Shown here in pieces: positions 10,415 through 20,974 of a DNA stretch of 64,000 nt. The notes under the pieces are model-generated. The model saw nothing but the letters and a program-made list of their open reading frames with translations, did no database searches and was not told the origin of the DNA. This DNA comes from Macrothele yani (taxonomy: Eukaryota; Arthropoda; Arachnida; Araneae; Macrothelidae): the NCBI GenBank assembly GCA_039090855.1, contig CM077002.1, positions 86,370,194 through 86,434,193 on the forward strand, read 5' to 3'. The first letter of the stretch is position 1, and every line of letters starts with the position of its first letter. Both the position numbers and the translations under genes were made by a program.

Positions 10415-12190
10415 ATGAGCTCATTAAAGCGAAAACAGTTTTCTTTGGAAGAAAAGAAAAATATCATTGAAGTTGAGGTGTAAAAGGAGATGATGCGAAA
10501 AAATATGGCATCAGTTCATCAACTCTTTCAACATTTCTGAAAGATCGTGCGAGAATTGAAGTTCAACTGCAGGAGCCTGTTAACAGGCCCAGGAAAAAAA
10601 CAGTTCGGCAGGCGCAGCTTCAAAATGTTGATTCATACGTGTTCACGTGGTTTCAAGAAGTGCATTTGCGGGTTATACCAATCAGTGGGCCCCTAATTCA
10701 TCGAAAAGTTTTACAATTTGCCAAAACTCTTGGACATGATAATTTTCAGGGCAGTGTTGGATGGCTCAATCAGTTTAGAGAAAGATACAGTGTCATATCA
10801 AAAGTGATATGCTGTGAGGCAGGTGTTCTACCCATGGAAAGTGTCAGGGAATGGAGAGCTGGAGAAGTGGTGAAACTTATGAGCTCTTACAGTTCGGATG
10901 ATGTGTTTAATGCATATAAAGAGGAAATATATTTCCAACTCAAACCTTGGCTCTTAAAGGAGGCAATTGGAGGGAAAAGATCAAAGCAATGTCTTGCTGC
11001 ACTTTTCTGCTGCAATAAATCAGGAATTGGAAAAAGAAAATGCTTAATTTTTGGCAAATCTGCTAAGCCTCACTGCTTGAAAAATGTTCACTCACTGCCA
11101 TGTGTGCACATCAAGCAAAAGAACCTAGATGATGACAGACATTTTTAATGACTGGTTTGTCAATTTTAATGCAGAAATAAAAAGAAAAAAAAGATTTTTT
11201 TTTAATCAATAATTGTACACCTCATAATAAGCCCCCAACTTTAGACTGCATTTGTGTTGAATATTTTCTGCCAAACTGCACTGCCGTTTACAGCCTTTAG
11301 ATCAAGGAATCATAAGAACTGTGAAAACTCGCTATCGAAGCCTGATAATGGAGCAAATTCTTCACGAGAATAAAAGAACTGACCAAAGACAAACGAACGT
11401 AAAATAGGTTATGGATACGATTGCAAAAGCATGGAGCGAAGTTAGCCAAAAAAAATTATCGGCAACTGTTGGAAACATGCTGCACTGATTGATTCCGATC
11501 AAAAGAATTCAGCAGAAAAAGATCTGGATGTGGAAACACCTATCGAACTTGAAACATTACGGAACTCGGTTGCAGAGTCGAATTCGCAAGTTCCTAATGA
11601 TTAAAACATGAAGATTTTTTGTTGGTAGATGATGGTTTACTTACCTCCTATGAACTGGTCGATGCCAACAGCATCCACTCAATTCCAGACAAATGAAATG
11701 ATGAAGCTGATAAGGAAAGCAGTGACGACGAAGATGTCCCAACTCTGTTGCCGAGCATCAATGCATCGGATGCACTTTCATGCTTTGAAAAAGGGCATTA
11801 TTTAGTTTCCTATCAGACAAACATCTCTGAGGATATTTTTTCAAGTATGCATTTCCTGCATTTTTTTTAAAGCCACAAAAGTACTTGTACAAAAACAATT
11901 TACAGAATTTGTGCAAGCAGAGGAGGTGTAAATACGTATACGTACTGTATTTACGCATGTACAAGCAAAGGTTTGTTTTGAAGCTGTTTTTAGGTATTTC
12001 TTTTTGTTTTTATAAGGATATCTGAAAGTGGAAATTTTTTAAGCAAAAATTTTATGTCAAATTTTCTAAATTTGTTAGCTTAAAATTTCTTGGAAAAAAA
12101 ACCCAACTAAATCCCATGATTACGAAATTCCGTTATAACGAACATTAATTAGGTGGTCCCATCAAGTTCATTCTAATAGGATTTTGCTGT
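10415..12190 (+). mobile_element. Tigger/pogo DNA transposon relic
   Basis: The coding relic starts at the ATG at 10415 (MSSLKRKQFSLEEKKNIIE, the pogo N-terminal helix-turn-helix). The second DNA-binding domain contains PISGPLIHRKVLQFAKTL and GSVGWLNQFRERY. In the DDE core the first catalytic Asp is Tyr (FNAYKEEIYF where the family has FNADETGLF). The second sits in a decayed INNCTPH (about 11205, family IDNC). The third is intact in PLDQGII (about 11295). The 3' end at 12128-12190 reads ACGAAATTCCGTTATAACGA and ends GATTTTGCTGTG, a typical Tigger terminus. No matching 5' terminus was found. Confidence 0.8.
10639..11148 (+). pseudogene. Pogo-type transposase, central open stretch
   Basis: This 169-codon open stretch covers the CENP-B-like HTH and the start of the DDE domain. 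After KEEIYFQLKP there is a small deletion relative to the family. SKQCLAALFCCNKSG matches the usual ERITVLLCAN strand, and FGKSAKPHCLKNVHSLP follows. After 11148 the frame is lost and homologous residues continue in other frames to about 11580. The missing first Asp alone would abolish transposition. Confidence 0.75.
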
Positions 12191-13024
12191 GCAATAAGAT
12201 TTCACATGCCAATAAATGTATGATTATTACTACGTTTTATATTTTCACACTTTTTCTGGTTCAAAAGATATGTTCATTCTACTTGAAAATTCTATTCTTG
12301 TTCATGTGTACTTTTTCCATTAGCTTGAAATATTCGTTTTTGAATGGAACAAACGTTGAAGTGCATGCACCACATGAGACAAAAAACAAAATAAAGAAAG
12401 TAAATGAATTACAGCAATGAATAAAAATTTTCTTAATAAGAGCAATGAGAGTGAACTTACCCTTACCAGTAGGTCCGTTCTCTCAGATAAGCAGACATTT
12501 CTTTGCACGTTAACTTCCATTTTAATATCCACGGTTGGTTTTGGCCTTTGGTGCGGTGGTTTTTTATGTTGTCCTCAACATGTTCTTTTATTTGACTGAG
12601 TGAGCAATTTATTAACCTATACTGCAGAACTGATACGTTGGTCCAAGAAACCTCTTTTATACTTTTATACTTTAAAAACCCTATATTTACATTGACTTGA
12701 ATAACCCTAACCGGTAATCTAATTGGCTTAAAAAAAAACAAAAAAACCCTAAGTACATGAACATTCAGAAACCATAAACAAACTTCCTATTTAAAAACAC
12801 CAAAACATCTGAACAAAACATTTAAAAGCCTAAAATTCAATTATTCACAACGAACTTATCTCATTGCCCTCTATTTACAAACTCATCTCACACACTCATT
12901 CATGCACCACACCTCTGCCGTTCCCAACGTAGATTGCCCCAAGCAGCTTTCCACCCATCCAGGGTCATCATCTGGAGGCCAGTTGGTATCAGCCCTGCTA
13001 TCACAGTTCGAGTGAGTGAGAAGC
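12191..13024. other. Spacer with two short minus-strand open stretches of unknown origin
   Basis: The minus strand is open at 12741-12463 and from 13142 to 12900. The second reads VIAGLIPTGLQMMTLDGWKA and is split by the fold-back at 13025. I recognise neither as a family. They could be old repeat or exon debris, and I do not call genes. Confidence 0.4.
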
Positions 13025-13140
13025 GATTTCTTGCGTCGGCCTCATGTCCCACGTCATATTGAACACATGGCCACCGTGGCTCCATCTGTGGTGGCCATGT
13101 GTTCAATATGACGTGGGACATGAGGCCGACGCAAGAAATC
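13025..13140. repeat. Perfect 51-bp inverted repeat with 14-nt loop
   Basis: GATTTCTTGCGTCGGCCTCA (from 13025) through GGCCACC (13075) is exactly reverse-complemented at 13090-13140; the loop is 13076-13089. The arms show no mismatch. A natural hairpin of this quality would be very recent or under conversion. A template-switch or library artefact is also possible. Confidence 0.95.
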
Positions 13141-13149
13141 ATATGAAAA

Positions 13150-13249
13150 GATTTTCGTAAGCTAATTTATTAAAAACACAACCGTTATTAATGCCAATAA
13201 ATTTACCATTACGGTAAGGTAAAAAGACCTGTTATTGTAGAAACACAGA
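13150..13249. repeat. 100-bp direct repeat shared with 16200-16298
   Basis: ATTTTCGTAAGCTAATTTAT through GTAGAAACACAG occurs here and inside the 5' part of hAT-1 at 16200-16298, with about one mismatch. It contains the near-palindrome TTACCATTACGGTAA. This copy lies outside the hAT. Confidence 0.9.
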
Positions 13250-13825
13250 TAAGACACCATTGACTGAATAGCAAGTAGGCAAGCTCTGTGGGTCAGGAGC
13301 ATAAGTCACTTTTCATTACAAAAAAAAAAGCACAACAGAAATTTTATGCTCTTATGATATAAAATGTTTGTGACTTAAACACAAACAAGCTGTAATGTTA
13401 AAGCATCACTGTCAGCAAAAATGCTGAACAATCTAAGTGATTCTCTTCATACTGGAAACTTTTCAGGAATAATTTTGCATTATGAAATTTTCTTGAGCTT
13501 AATAATGAGAAATGTAAGTTTCGCCTACTATGGCACTTCAACATAACAGTTGATTCTGAATAACTGTAAAAAAAAAAAAAACATATTTATTCCCAGAGTT
13601 TTGTGGCTATTAAGTACGTAATATGAAACTATGATCAGCATTTATGTATTAATACTCTTTTTAGAATGTTTTAACATTTATTTTGCACTGTGCACTTGTG
13701 TGTGTGTGTGTGTTCTAGGTATCAGTCTTATTCTTTCGTACAACACATTACATTTTACGAAAAATGCAATTCATCAGACAACTTTATAGGTTGTCTTATG
13801 TTATAAACGTGCTTTTTGATTAAAC
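13250..13825. other. AT-rich spacer, no gene seen
   Basis: The stretch contains A-runs at 13320 and 13567 and a short TG run at about 13699. No coding or structural signal was found. Confidence 0.55.
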
Positions 13826-14247
13826 TATACATAATATCTAAGGTATTTTACCTGATTGTGTCGGTCTCTATATTGTCAAAGTATTTCTCACGTTGTTTGC
13901 TCTGTGAGGCACGTGCTCCCGGCCCCGAGAGGTCCCTTACGTTACGAACCTTTGGTTAGTCATAAAAATAATTTTGCAGAAATAAAACAGTTAGGTTATA
14001 TATTTTCAGTTCCACATTCATTCACTTGCACAATCAAATGTTTAAAATTTACTATAAATTAAAAGATTTTAGTAGAAAGAGTTATACTCATCGGGTCAGG
14101 AGACGTCTCACAAGGGGTTCGTTGTTACGGCGAGCGCTTTCTGCGGTACTTTACCGCCATCTTCGGGCCACTATTTCTACACAAGGGTTCCTCGCGTGTG
14201 TGTAGTTTTGGAGTTGCTTGTCGAGAATTGATGGGAAGGTTTGCTGC

Positions 14248-14425
14248 CTGTATGTGTTAGGTGATTTGTTTCCAATGTGACGCCATCTATTGGATGAGTT
14301 GGTAGGTATCAGTCGTAAGTATAATTCTATTGTGTGTCTGTATGTGTTAGGTGATTTGTTTTTAATGTGTTGCCATCTATTGGATGAGTTGGTTATTTTG
14401 TAAGTATAATTCTTTTGTGTAAATA
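14248..14425 (-). repeat. 90-bp tandem duplication in the Penelope B 3' UTR
   Basis: CTGTATGTGTTAGGTGATTT starts at 14248 and at 14338. The inverted copy at 20396-20545 has the same arrangement, so the duplication is ancestral to the family. Each unit carries CCATCTATTGGATGAG. Confidence 0.9.
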
Positions 14426-14449
14426 TTTTTGGGCTATTATTGTTTGTTC

Positions 14450-15031
14450 CTAGAAACAGGTGGGTTTTTTTTGTTGTTGTTGTTCTTTGTTTATTGGTGT
14501 GATTTTTTGTATGCTTTTTTTTTTTTTTTTTTTTTTTTTTTGCCTTTTTTTATGGATTTTTTCTTTCTTTATAAGTGATTTCCAGGCTGTGTCTAGTGTG
14601 GTGGGGTCTTGTAAGTTGCATATTTTATCTTTTTTTTGTTCAATTATAACGCTTTCCGAAATTCTTAATTCTTTTTCGTTTGTGTGGGTGCTTAGTAATT
14701 TAATATTTTCAAAATCAAGGTATTGTTTATGTTTAACACAGTGTTGGATAAGTGCAGTTTTTTTTTCTTCTTTTTTGTTCCAGTTTTTTATGTGTTGATG
14801 TAATCTTTTTATTAATCTATTTTTTGTGCTGCCAATGTATGATATGTAGTCTTCAGAACTCTGTGAAAAAATAGGAATTTTATATATACCTGCTGATTGT
14901 AGTATAGTATTGTTACTTTTTTTCTTTATAATTAAGTCACCAATATTCTGAACTGAATGTCCAAAAATAATGTGTTTCTTCATTAATCTTAAAAATTTTC
15001 CGCTTAGTCCTCTAATTTGGATATGACACAA
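14450..15031 (-). pseudogene. GIY-YIG endonuclease domain, Penelope-like element B (minus copy)
   Basis: This is a 193-codon open stretch, intact as read but lacking the RT domain. AGIYKIPI is the GIY motif, YISYIGSTKNRLIKRLHQH the YIG motif with its Arg, and ISESVIIEQKKDK carries the conserved Glu. A long Lys run follows (poly-T on the plus strand, 14514-14541). In a full element the domain would nick the target. Here it is a truncated fragment; the start codon is unlikely to be native. Confidence 0.8.
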
Positions 15032-15570
15032 AAACTGTCAAAAAGCTGATTTTTGAATACAAGATGAAATTAATCTGAGAAAAAAAATAAGAAAAAAAAG
15101 AAATACAAATTTTCCAAAAAAGAAATACAAATTTTCAATTTTTTTCCCTTTTATTAAAGGTCTAAGTGGAAAATTTTTAAGATTAATGAAGAAACACAAC
15201 ATTATTTTTGGACATTCAGTTCAGAATATTGGTGAGTTAATTATAAAGAAAAAAATAACAAAGTTCTTTATAATTAAGTCACCAATATTCTGAACTGAAT
15301 ATCCAAAAATAGTGTTGTGTTTCTTCATTAATCTTAAAAATTTTCCACTTAGTCCTCTAATTTGGATATGACACAAAAACTGTCAAAAAGCTGATTTTTG
15401 AATACAAGATGAAATTAATCTGAGGAAAAAAAGAAATACAAATTTTCAGGTTCTTTCTCTTTTATTAGAGGACTAAGTGGAAAATTTTTAAGATTAATGA
15501 AGAAACACAACATTATTTTTGGACATTCAGTTCAGAATATTGGTGACTTAATTATAAAGAAAAAAAGTAA
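14950..15570. repeat. Palindromic cluster at the head-to-head junction of two Penelope B copies
   Basis: Block A (AGATTAATGAAGAAACACAA and neighbours) occurs as minus (about 14958-15020), plus (15156-15258), minus (15264-15365) and plus (15463-15567). A shared spacer (GACACAAAAACTGTCAAAAA) follows each minus block. The order is A'-S-A-A'-S-A, a tandem duplication of a head-to-head junction. The central part (15156-15365) is a near-perfect palindrome with a very short centre. Confidence 0.88.
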
Positions 15571-16063
15571 CAATAATATACTACAATCAGCAGGCGTATA
15601 TGAAATTCCTATTGTTTCACTGAGTTCTGAAGACTACATTTCATACATTGGCAGCACAAAAAATAGATTAATAAAAAGACTACATCAACATATAAAAAAC
15701 TGGAACAAAAAGAGGAAAAATCTGCATTTATCCAACATTGTGTTAAACATAAACAATACCCTGATTTTGAAAATGTTAAATTACTAACCACCCACACAAA
15801 CGAAAAAGAATTAAGAATTTCCGAAAGCGTTATAATTGAACAAAAAAAAGATAAAATACGCAACTTACAAGACCCCACCACACTAGACACAGCCTGGAAA
15901 TCACTTATAAAAAAAGAAAAAATCCATAAAAAAAGGCAAAAAAAAAAAAGAACATTACAAAAAATCACACCAATAAACAAAGAACAGCAAAAAAAAATAC
16001 ACCTGTTTCTACGAACAAATAATAATACCTCAAAAATATTTACACAAAAGAATTATACTTATG
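15463..16063 (+). mobile_element. Penelope-like element B, plus-strand copy, left part
   Basis: A GIY-YIG coding relic with AGVYEIPI and YISYIGSTKNRLIKRLHQH (15595-15700). A frameshift near 15715 (KNWNKKRKNLHL) is followed by homologous residues in another frame to about 15990. It ends at ATTATACTTATG (16063), exactly where hAT-1 begins. The sequence resumes at 20390. Rejoined at the duplicated CTTATG, the order matches the minus copy. Confidence 0.85.
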
Positions 16064-16075
16064 CAGGGATCGCAT

Positions 16076-16205
16076 TTCTCCTAAAATTCCTAAAATTCCT
16101 AATATTTTGTGACCCTCCTTAAATTCCTAAAATTATACCTAAAATTTGCTATTCATCCTAAAATTTGCTATTCATCCTAAAATTTGCTATTCATCCTAAA
16201 ATTTT
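16076..16205 (+). repeat. Subterminal CCTAAAATT repeats, left end of hAT-1
   Basis: CCTAAAATT-type words recur about nine times. Three exact copies of the 19-bp unit CCTAAAATTTGCTATTCAT lie at 16138, 16157 and 16176. The right end (20305-20370) carries about five more words in the same orientation. Clustered subterminal motifs are typical transposase-binding sites in hAT elements; that role is inferred. Confidence 0.85.
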
Positions 16206-16309
16206 CGTAAGCTAATTTATTAAAAACACAACCGTTATTAACGCCAATAAATTTACCATTACGGTAAGGTAAAAAGACCTGTTATTGTAGAAACACAGCC
16301 TATATGCTA

Positions 16310-16962
16310 TGCTGCTGAAGGGAGGGAAAAATGACGCCATCGAGATGCACTTGCTTCGGGGCGGGCGCTCCACTTTTTTGCCTTCGGACAGTTTTCGAGA
16401 GTAACAAGAGATCTAAGGGAAAAGGGGAGGGGTCATTTTCACCCCTGGTTTGCGCTTTGCAGACGAACTCCGTGGCACGCAGAAGATCGTACTTTATTTT
16501 TGTACATGCCTTGTGGAACCTCCTCTTTCTGCTGATGTTTTGTTATTGTAAACCGCAGGTGGAAGCAAAGAGGAAACATGTGGTCTCCTTCTGTAACCTC
16601 CGGTAATGACGATGGGATGGTAGCTGAGTGTTATCGTGGCAGGCAGTAGAGCACGTGATCATTGACCTTCGATCGTGCGTCGGCGACAGCGACCTTCGAT
16701 GCGCAATATATCTCGGCTCCGACTCGCTTTGACTGAACTTGCGTGAGATGCATATGATAGTTTCTGGTTTTGCGTCTTTTATGGTGTTCTCTGTGCTGTG
16801 TGCAGGTTCAGTTCTCTAGTGGTGACCTGCTTTTTTTTTTTTTTTTCTTCCATCTTCTGACATCCTCGCAGCCAAATTTCGGGAAGTTGTCTGGTTTTGC
16901 AATATTGGAACGTGTTTTTGTACTTCCCTTTCATTTTCTGGTTAGTAATACAAGTGTTTAAG
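16310..16962 (+). promoter_or_regulatory. GC-richer leader upstream of the hAT-1 transposase
   Basis: About 450 bp (16310-16760) are clearly more GC-rich than the surroundings, with TTCGGGGCGGGCGC at about 16356 and GCGTCGGCGACAGCGACC at about 16678. A T-run follows at 16831-16846. This is where a promoter and 5' UTR would sit. No TATA box is obvious. Confidence 0.4.
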
Positions 16963-19070
16963 ATGCCTAAATCCAAAACGAAATTTCAAGATGCGTGGCT
17001 CGCCAAAGAATTGGACGGAGTGAAGTTGAAAGAATGGTGTTCTGCAACTGAAACAATATTTTCTGCTAAGTGTATATTGTGTTCAGAAATTTTCAATATT
17101 TCTAATAGTGGCTTTTCACAACTAAAAGCGCATCATAAAGGAAAAAAACATTTGCAGAAATTTCAAAGTAAATTTCAAAATAAGTCCATCCTGAAAGCCT
17201 TTGGAGGACGGGATCTTCAGCCCAAAACAAATATTAGTGAAGTACTGAGTCATGATTTACAGTTGGCTAAAGCCGAAGCATTATAGGCCATGAAAGTTGC
17301 TAAGGACAATATGTCTTTTGTTTCATGCACTGAAACAGTTGAACTTTTCAAAGAAATGTTTCCTGATTCTGCTATTGCAGCCAAAATGCAACTTAAAGAA
17401 AAAAAGTTGCTTATGTGATATCACATGGATTGTCAAAATATTTTGAAGAGGATTTGAAAAAAGACATTGCATCTAGTAGCCCAGGAAAGGTTACTGTAGC
17501 ATTTGATGAAACTACAAATACACAAGTGAAATGGCAGTTGGATGTGTATCTCAGGTACTGGTCTTCAGAAATAAATTCAGTTTCTTGCCGATACCTAACA
17601 AGCGTTTTTCTGGGTCATATAACAGCAGATATTTTGCTAAAAGAAATTCTTGATGTGTTATCATCCTTCAATATTTCGTTGAACAGAATTATTTGTGTAT
17701 CCATAGACAGCCCAAATGTAAATAAGTGCTTTTTACGCAAATTCAATGAAGTTGTAAAACAAGAAACAGGCCAGAAATCTTTGGAACTAGGTTTTTGCAA
17801 CCTGCATGTTGTTAGTAATGCATTTAAAATTTTTTTGACAAGCTTAAATATAGATTTTGACGAATTTGCTACTGATATGCATTACTTTTTAAAGAGTAGT
17901 GCTGCAAGACGAGAGGATTATAAATCTGTCCAGGATATAACATTGGTCACAGCCAAATTTATTTTGCGTCATGTCAGCAACAGATGGTTAACCGTTGGTT
18001 CTGTAGTCCAGAGGCTCTTGGATCAATGGCTAAATATTACAGAATATTTTTTAAACTTCTTGCCATCTCAAAAAAAATTTTAAAAACAACTACGCAATTC
18101 GGCAAGGTATAAAAGAATTCACTGTTTCCTGAAAAATGAGTTAACTCCTTGCTATTTAGCATTAATTTCATTTTCACACCAAAATTTTGAAAAGTTTTCA
18201 TTATGTTATCAGAGTGAAGAACCAAAAATACACCAGTTATATTCTGATTTAAATACTTTAATGAGGAATGTTATGGCTCAGTTTATCCAAGATGATGTTA
18301 TTGCAGGGAAATTTGGAGAAGACCTAAAGAATGTAGATTTTGAAAACAAAAATTCATGGAAAAAACTAGGGGAGTTAGAAGTTGGTATGAAGACAAAAAA
18401 TCTCCTCAGGAATGTTCAGGAGACCAGGCAGAAATTATTTCTCTTAGATGTAAGATCATCACTAATTGCAACCACAAAATATTTAAAGTCAAATTTGCCA
18501 TTCTGCAATCAAAAGCTAAGAGACATAGAAGTTTTAAAGGTAAAAGAACCAAAGAAAGAGTCAACTCAATTTTCAGTCACTGAAGGACTTTTGGAAATAA
18601 CCAGAATTTCAAGTGTTTTGCATCTTTCTGAGGAACAAATTGATAGAGTAAGAGAAGAGTGGAAACTTTTAAATTGCGATAAGCCAACTCTAGATGAACT
18701 AGTGAAATTTTCAGAGGAAGGGCATATTCCAGTGCGGATTGATCATTACTGGCGTAATATATTTAGTATTAAAGACTCTAGCGGAAAAGAAAAATACTCA
18801 AATCTTGCTAAACTCATCAAGTCAGTTTTAGTTTTACCTCATGGTAATGCTGATGCAGAAAGGGGATTTTCGGTTAACACTGCTCTGTTAAGGAAGGACA
18901 AGGCTAACTTAAAAGACTCAACTATAACATCATTAAGAATAGTTAAAGGGGCCATTAAACACTATGGATGTGTAAGTAAAGTTCCCATAACAAGAAATTT
19001 GTTAAATAGTGTTCGTGATTCACATAAATTTTATAAAGAGTATGTTGATAAGCTGAAGGAAGAAGAATAA
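16963..19070 (+). pseudogene. hAT-1 transposase, broken
   Basis: The start MPKSKTKFQDAWLA is at about 16963. A BED-like zinc finger follows (CILCSEIFNISNSG, then LKAHHKGKKH, about 17075-17150). The first open stretch stops at 17284. The next (17415-18083) has VTVAFDETTNTQVKWQLDVY (first catalytic Asp), CVSIDSPNVNKCF (second Asp region) and RHVSNRWLTVG. After a break near 18080 the last stretch (18261-19070) carries NVMAQFIQDD, IDHYWRNIFS and the C-terminal dimerisation signature SVLVLPHGNADAERGFS. The protein would be about 700 residues. At least three disruptions (stop at 17284, frame change near 17415, break at 18083) make it inactive. The family is the multicopy arthropod hAT with HGNAD.ERGFS. 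Confidence 0.85.
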
Positions 19071-19396
19071 AAAAGGTAAAAGAAAGGAAGCAGAAAGAGA
19101 GGGAAAATAAGGAAAAGCAGCTAGAGAAAAAAAGAAAAGCTGAGTTTGATGACAAAATAAAAGAAAATGATGCAGAAATAAATAGGCTTAAAAAAGATAA
19201 AGAAGCCTCCCTAGCAGTAATTCAAGAGGGAACAGAAAGAATGAGAAAAGCTGTAGAAAAACAAAATACTGTTGAAATAGCAGTTGCCTCTAACTTGATC
19301 ATACAAGGTTCAGCTGAAATAAAGAAAACTGAAAGTAAATTAGTTGTGGTGGAAGCAGAAAAAGATAGGCTAATCAGGAAAAGGTTAAAACAATAA
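19071..19396 (+). pseudogene. C-terminal coiled-coil extension of hAT-1 transposase (other frame)
   Basis: After the stop at 19068-19070, another frame stays open from about 19108 to 19396. It encodes a Lys/Glu-rich heptad-like segment (EKQLEKKRKAEFDDKIKEND, then INRLKKDKEASLAVI and VVVEAEKDRLIRKRLKQ) ending in TAA. The relic at 23790-24085 has a comparable charged tail after its own dimerisation domain. The extension is therefore probably part of the ancestral protein, lost here by a small indel. Confidence 0.6.
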
Positions 19397-20304
19397 TATG
19401 AAAAAAGTAATTCAGTGAACAATTGTACATAGTTCTTGGTTTTCAATTACCTTTTTAGGATATTATAATTTAATGTGAAACCTGAAAACTTTACTGTGAA
19501 AATCGTGAATTGCTTCTGGTTCAACAGCATATTAATGTTCAAAGTGAAACTTGAATGTGGTAAATATACTTGAATATGATAATAACACGTGAAAAGATAA
19601 GAACTGAACATTAGAAGTAAATCATACTTAAACTTTAGACATTAGACGTTATGCAAAAAATTTGGGTGTGAACTTCGACCATATATACTAATGGACTGCG
19701 CATTGGCAATAGCTGCATCAAAGCCGCCATGGCTCAAACATTGGGCACGTCATCATCAGACTCCAAATTTCGTGTAAAAATGCTGTTATGATTACTAATT
19801 TACGTTGCAGAACTTCAGTGTTTTCTGTGTATTATGTGAATGCGCCTCATATATAATGAAAACTCTTCAGGTAAGTTTACTTATGAGATATATACATGCA
19901 TGATCGTGTTGTTTACATTTTGTGATTTATAATGTGATGAACATTTGCGAAGAATTTGGAACATGCATTCCATTTTTTTTCTTAAGTTCCTATATTTTTA
20001 TATCAATAGCTGCAAGTTTCTGGTTAAGTAATTGAACTTTATTGACTTAGGTATTTAATTCGTTTCTTACCCATGAAAAATCATAGAACTTTCTTTACTA
20101 TATCGCTCAGAGCAACCATAAGCACAGCAGGTGTAACCCATCTTTTTGACTGTTGTCATGTGATTTTATGTTGGAGCCAGAAATTTTGATGTCATGCACA
20201 GTCTATCAGTATATATGGTTGAAGGGTGTGAAGCAAACTCTTTACAATGTATACAAAGTTGTTTTACTAGATGTATACAAATATACATCTAGTTTTTATT
20301 GAAA
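19397..20304. other. 3' non-coding part of hAT-1
   Basis: AT-rich sequence with a 12-bp-arm hairpin ACTAGATGTATA/TATACATCTAGT at 20272-20299. No coding signal was found. Confidence 0.5.
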
Positions 20305-20389
20305 TACACTCCTAAAATTTTCCTAAAATTTTTCTAAAAAGTCCTAAAATTCCTACCTAAAATTTTCCAGAAGTATGCTATGATCCCTG

Positions 20390-20960
20390 CTTATGACTGA
20401 TACCTACCAACTCATCCAATAGATGGCGACACATTAGAAACAAATCACTTAACACATACAGACACACAATAGAATTATACTTACGACTGATACCTACCAA
20501 CTCATCCAATAGATGGCGACACATTGGAAACAAATCACCTAACACATACAGGGAGCAAACCTTCCCATCGATTCCCAACAAACAACTCCAAAACTACACA
20601 CACGCGAGGAACCCTTGTGTAGAAATAGTGGCTCCGAAGATGGCGGTAAAGTACCGCAAAAAGCGCTCGCCGTAACAACAAACCCCTTGTGAGACGTCTC
20701 CTGACTCGATGAGTATAACTCTTTCTACTAAAATCTTTTAATTTATAGTAAATTTTAAATGTTTGATTGTGCAAGCGAATGAATGTGGAACTGAAAATAT
20801 ATAACCTAACCGTTTTATTTCTGAAAAAAAAAATGTATAACTAACCAAAGGTCTGTAACGTAAGGGACCTCTCGGGGCCGGGAGCACGTGCCTCACAAAG
20901 CAAACAACGTGAGAAATACTTTGACAATATCAGGTAAAATACCTTAGATATTATGTATAC
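20390..20960 (+). mobile_element. Penelope-like element B, plus-strand copy, right part (3' UTR)
   Basis: Continuation of the copy interrupted at 16063. It has the two ~90-bp units with CATCCAATAGATGGCGACAC, the GC-richer block with GTGGCTCCGAAGATGGCGG, and the end ACCTTAGATATTATGTATAC. It is the reverse complement of 13826-14420. A second Penelope family's 3' end begins head-to-head about 15 bp later. Confidence 0.85.
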
Positions 20961-20974
20961 ATTATATTTTATTG

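Larger units (their letters stand above)
13826..15031 (-). mobile_element. Penelope-like element B, minus-strand copy, 5' truncated
   Basis: The GIY-YIG reading frame (15031-14450) and a 3' UTR (14450-13826) mirror the plus-strand copy at 15463-16063 plus 20390-20960. The UTR holds a 90-bp tandem duplication (14248 and 14338) containing CCATCTATTGGATGAGTTGG, then a GC-richer block (14100-14200) and the end near TACATAATATCTAAGG. It belongs to a different family from element A. The RT domain is missing, and the copy begins within a palindromic cluster at 14950-15570. Confidence 0.85.
16064..20389 (+). mobile_element. hAT-1: 4.3-kb hAT element inserted in Penelope B
   Basis: The ends are CAGGGATC (16064) and GATCCCTG (20382-20389), a matching hAT-type terminus, with further shared GCAT and TCT blocks inside. 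CTTATG flanks both sides (16058-16063 and 20390-20395). hAT duplications are normally 8 bp, so two bases may have been lost. Both subterminal regions are packed with CCTAAAATT repeats. The interior has a GC-richer leader (16310-16760), a transposase relic (16963-19070) and a coiled-coil extension (to about 19396). Confidence 0.88.
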
